Source of the DNA: Sphingobacteriales bacterium
GTDB taxonomy: Bacteria > Bacteroidota > Bacteroidia > Chitinophagales > Chitinophagaceae
Assembly (NCBI GenBank): GCA_004295245.1
Contig: REAR01000058.1
Location: forward strand, 1-64,000
Reading direction: 5' to 3'
DNA: 64,000 bases
In this document: piece by piece, positions 62,406 through 64,000 of the stretch
How positions within the stretch are numbered: position 1 is the first letter of the stretch
Layout: each line of letters starts with the position of its first letter
Translations under genes and position numbers: made by a program
The notes under the pieces: model-generated
The model's input: the letters and a program-made list of their open reading frames with translations, nothing else
Told to the model about the DNA's origin: nothing
The model's database searches: none

Positions 62406-62443
62406 TATTTTTTGGTAGCGCTTTGGCCGGGTGTTTATAGTAG

Positions 62444-62635
62444 GGTAACCAGCTGCAGTTTTTCATAGCATCATCGTTGCGTCGCACACTTGTGCAGTAA
62501 GACCGTAAGACTGAAAAGTTGGAAAGAGTTGTGCAATTTAGGTAAGCATATTCCATACTTTCCTAATTACAGACTTGTATTTTATTGCACAAGTGTGCGA
62601 CGCAACGATGCTGATGGATTTGTTGTGGCCGGGTA
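62444..62635. repeat. Family A dispersed repeat, complete inverted pair
   Basis: Left end GGTAACCAGC at 62444-62453, left core GTTGCGTCGCACACTTGT at 62476-62493, right core at 62589-62606 (exact complement), right end in degenerate form (GGCCGGGTAC, 62626-62635). Flanking ATCATC/GATG extends the match. The interior contains AAGACCGTAAGACTGAAAAG and TTGGAAAG, related to the core of the mnmE-recG element. Confidence 0.9.
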
Positions 62636-62647
62636 CATAAAAAAACT

Positions 62648-62990
62648 ACCAGCTCATAAGCCGGATTCTGTTTCTAAACTATCATTTATCTGTTTTGCAA
62701 ATTACTTTGCAAAATCAATCTGCCTACCCTCCAGCATCAGACGGGCCGTCTTCAGGCGCTGGTATACGTGGCATTTCAGCATACAAGGTTTACCCGCTGG
62801 CATAATTACTTATACCTGCTGTGAGCTCTTACCTCACATTTTCACCCTCACCCTGCTTGCGCGGGGCAGTTATTTTCTGTGGCACTTTCTGTTGGTGCTT
62901 GGCACCACCCGGCTATTCACCGGTGTATTGCCCTGTGCTGTCCAGACTTTCCTTCCTGTTATTGCTAACAAGACGATAGTTCGGCTGGTA
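62648..62990 (-). ncRNA. rnpB: RNase P RNA (bacterial class A)
   Basis: The catalytic RNA of RNase P, which removes 5' leaders from tRNA precursors. On the minus strand the 5' part has AGGAAAGTCTGGACAGCACA, the near-universal P4 5' strand, and the 3' end has ACAGAATCCGGCTTATGAGC (universal ACAGAAxCCGGCTTAT). In between are GAGGGTGAAAATGTGAGGTA, AGAGCTCACAGCAGGTAT and GGTAAACC, all expected landmarks. Length about 343 bases; ends are placed from the outer pairing (AGCCGAACTATCG near 62985 and GGCTTATGAGCTGGT near 62650) and are approximate. Confidence 0.96.
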
Positions 62991-63046
62991 GTAATTTTTT
63001 AAAAGAGCAACTGCAAAAATACAGTTTAAATAGTATTGCTGCTGTT

Positions 63047-64000
63047 TTAGAAAAGCGATGTGGGGATACGATCTTCCAGATAATTGAAACGGTAACCAAT
63101 TGTTAAGCCGGCTGTGGGCCAGTTGGTGTAAATATAAGCGGGCTTTAATGGTTGGTTGTAAGATTGCAGGGTGCCTCGCAAATCGGCATACATATGTTTC
63201 CAGTTATAGCCTACACTTAAATTAAAAAGTACGCCGCTACCCAATCTTAATGCCATGTGCCTGCCGGTTGTGCCAGAAGTATAATAGTTGGTTGTATAAC
63301 TTACACCCAAAAAAAGATTAGTGCACACATACAGCCGATTATTATTAAACACATAATTGTAGCCATAGCCGGGCATAATGCACCAACCTAATTGCGATAG
63401 TTTTTGCAACTCTTGCTGCTTGCCATACAATTCTTCGGTATCTAAAGAATCGGGCACCAGGCGGCCATTGGTAAAAAAATGCTGGTAAAAGGGTTCTGAC
63501 CGTATTAAAAAAGAACCGGCAGATTGGCGTTGCAGCTCTGACTGAGAATAGAAAGCCCGGTAAGAAAAACGTTCTTTATTGAAAACATAAGTTAGTTGTG
63601 CGCCTGTTTTAAAAAAACGCAGCTGTGGATCGCTTCTGAAATCACCTTCATTGGTAAAAGCTATTAAACCTTTATAGCGGTTTACATAAAAACGCAGGTG
63701 CATATTGTTGGTAGCCATAAAACCGGCGGCCAGTTTAAATTGCCGAAGGGTTTTACGTTCAAACGGAAACAATGCAGAGTTGCGCAGGGCAAGGGTTACA
63801 TCTGCATCTATAAATTTGTAGGTAAGGCCCAGCCCCATATAATCATTACTGTTGCTTGAGAAATTGGCGGCCTTGGTATTATTGTCGGCTTTAGAAGAAC
63901 CCCATAGCATGGAAAAATCGCTACCACCATACACAAACCGAACTTCGTTACTCAACTTAAAGCGGGCAATATAATTAGAGTCGGTACCCGGTACGGGCTG
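63047..64000 (-). CDS. Outer-membrane beta-barrel protein, cut by window edge (possibly DUF4421)
   Basis: The C-terminal 317 residues or so are present; the frame is open to base 64000 (reads QPVPGTDSNYIARFKLSNEV), so the real start lies outside. The visible part alternates strands typical of Bacteroidota barrels: LGLTYKFIDADVTLAL, KLAAGFMATNNMHLRFYVNR, AQLTYVFNKERFSYRAFYSQ, GLTIGYRFNYLEDRIP at the end. The pattern recalls DUF4421-type proteins, but this is from memory of the motif order. No enzymatic residues recognised. Confidence 0.7.
   Translation of the reverse strand, partial: QPVPGTDSNYIARFKLSNEVRFVYGGSDFSMLWGSSKADNNTKAANFSSNSNDYMGLGLTYKFIDADVTLALRNSALFPFERKTLRQFKLAAGFMATNNMHLRFYVNRYKGLIAFTNEGDFRSDPQLRFFKTGAQLTYVFNKERFSYRAFYSQSELQRQSAGSFLIRSEPFYQHFFTNGRLVPDSLDTEELYGKQQELQKLSQLGWCIMPGYGYNYVFNNNRLYVCTNLFLGVSYTTNYYTSGTTGRHMALRLGSGVLFNLSVGYNWKHMYADLRGTLQSYNQPLKPAYIYTNWPTAGLTIGYRFNYLEDRIPTSLF

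Larger units (their letters stand above)
62379..63046. other. 668-base stretch without protein gene
   Basis: It contains the trmD promoter region (62398-62405), a full family A repeat (62444-62635) and rnpB (62648-62990, minus). The remaining 56 bases before the partial gene at 63047 are AT-rich. A 170-codon frame on the plus strand (62490-63002) runs through repeat and rnpB and is not a gene. Confidence 0.7.

Noticed and set aside
3499-62606. The 18-base repeats as a CRISPR array
   Set aside because: Copies are kilobases apart, occur in both orientations, have no regular spacers and no cas genes are nearby.
62490-63002. 170-codon plus-strand open frame
   Set aside because: It runs through a family A repeat and antisense to RNase P RNA; no protein features.

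Overview
The window looks like chromosome of a member of the Bacteroidota, most likely the Chitinophagaceae/Chitinophagales. The evidence is: a SusC/SusD pair with PKD-type surface lipoproteins; type IX secretion (T9SS) cargo with both type A (giant protein at 3950) and type B (protein at 35911) C-terminal sorting domains next to a PorP/SprF protein; promoters of the form TTG-N19/20-TAnnTTTG; and an almost complete lack of Shine-Dalgarno sites. No rRNA, tRNA, phage, transposase or CRISPR array was seen. One structural RNA, RNase P RNA, lies at 62648-62990 on the minus strand.

Layout. (1) 1-18928 is an exopolysaccharide locus. On the minus strand are a cut-off glycosyltransferase, a polyprenyl-phosphate sugar transferase with a receiver-like N-terminus, a single-domain response regulator and a membrane GT2. 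On the plus strand are a 2380-residue T9SS multidomain esterase-like protein, a Wzz/Wzc-type co-polymerase with kinase fold, an acyltransferase, a 33-residue membrane peptide, an O-antigen ligase/polymerase-like protein, a half-length TolC-like protein and a GT-C-type membrane protein. (2) 19023-31854 is a polysaccharide utilization locus: susC, susD, two PKD surface lipoproteins and two GH16 lipoproteins on the minus strand, with a divergent membrane-bound sensor/LuxR-type regulator. Two GH16 enzymes point to a beta-1,3 or mixed-linkage glucan. (3) 31859-35655 holds mnmE and recG, divergent. (4) 35911-40803 pairs a type B T9SS cargo with its PorP/SprF partner. (5) 40978-64000 is mixed housekeeping: a fused FAD/Fe-S D-2-hydroxyacid dehydrogenase, two LOG-family proteins, a sodium:solute symporter, an O-methyltransferase, a LysM glucosaminidase, hpt, a VWA protein, grpE-dnaJ, a haloperoxidase/PAP2 protein, an SDR protein, two small exported proteins, a NatA/NatB-like ABC exporter, trmD, rnpB and a cut-off outer-membrane protein.

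The most unusual feature is a dispersed palindromic repeat family. The half-unit is GGTAACCAGC, about 20-35 bases, then GTTGCGTCGCACACTTGT. I count 17 half-units (family A), often in inverted pairs around a hairpin-rich core, plus three copies of a related hairpin repeat (family B, core GTTGCCACGCTCGTTTCAAC) that shares the outer GGTAACCAGC end. They sit between genes, often within a few bases of a stop codon. One copy is translated inside the PorP/SprF N-terminus. One has entered the mnmE-recG divergent promoter region. Two appear to supply the -33 box of a neighbouring gene. None occurs in the polysaccharide utilization locus.

Limits: everything was read by eye. Domain boundaries are approximate, family names are from motif recognition, and no database search was possible.
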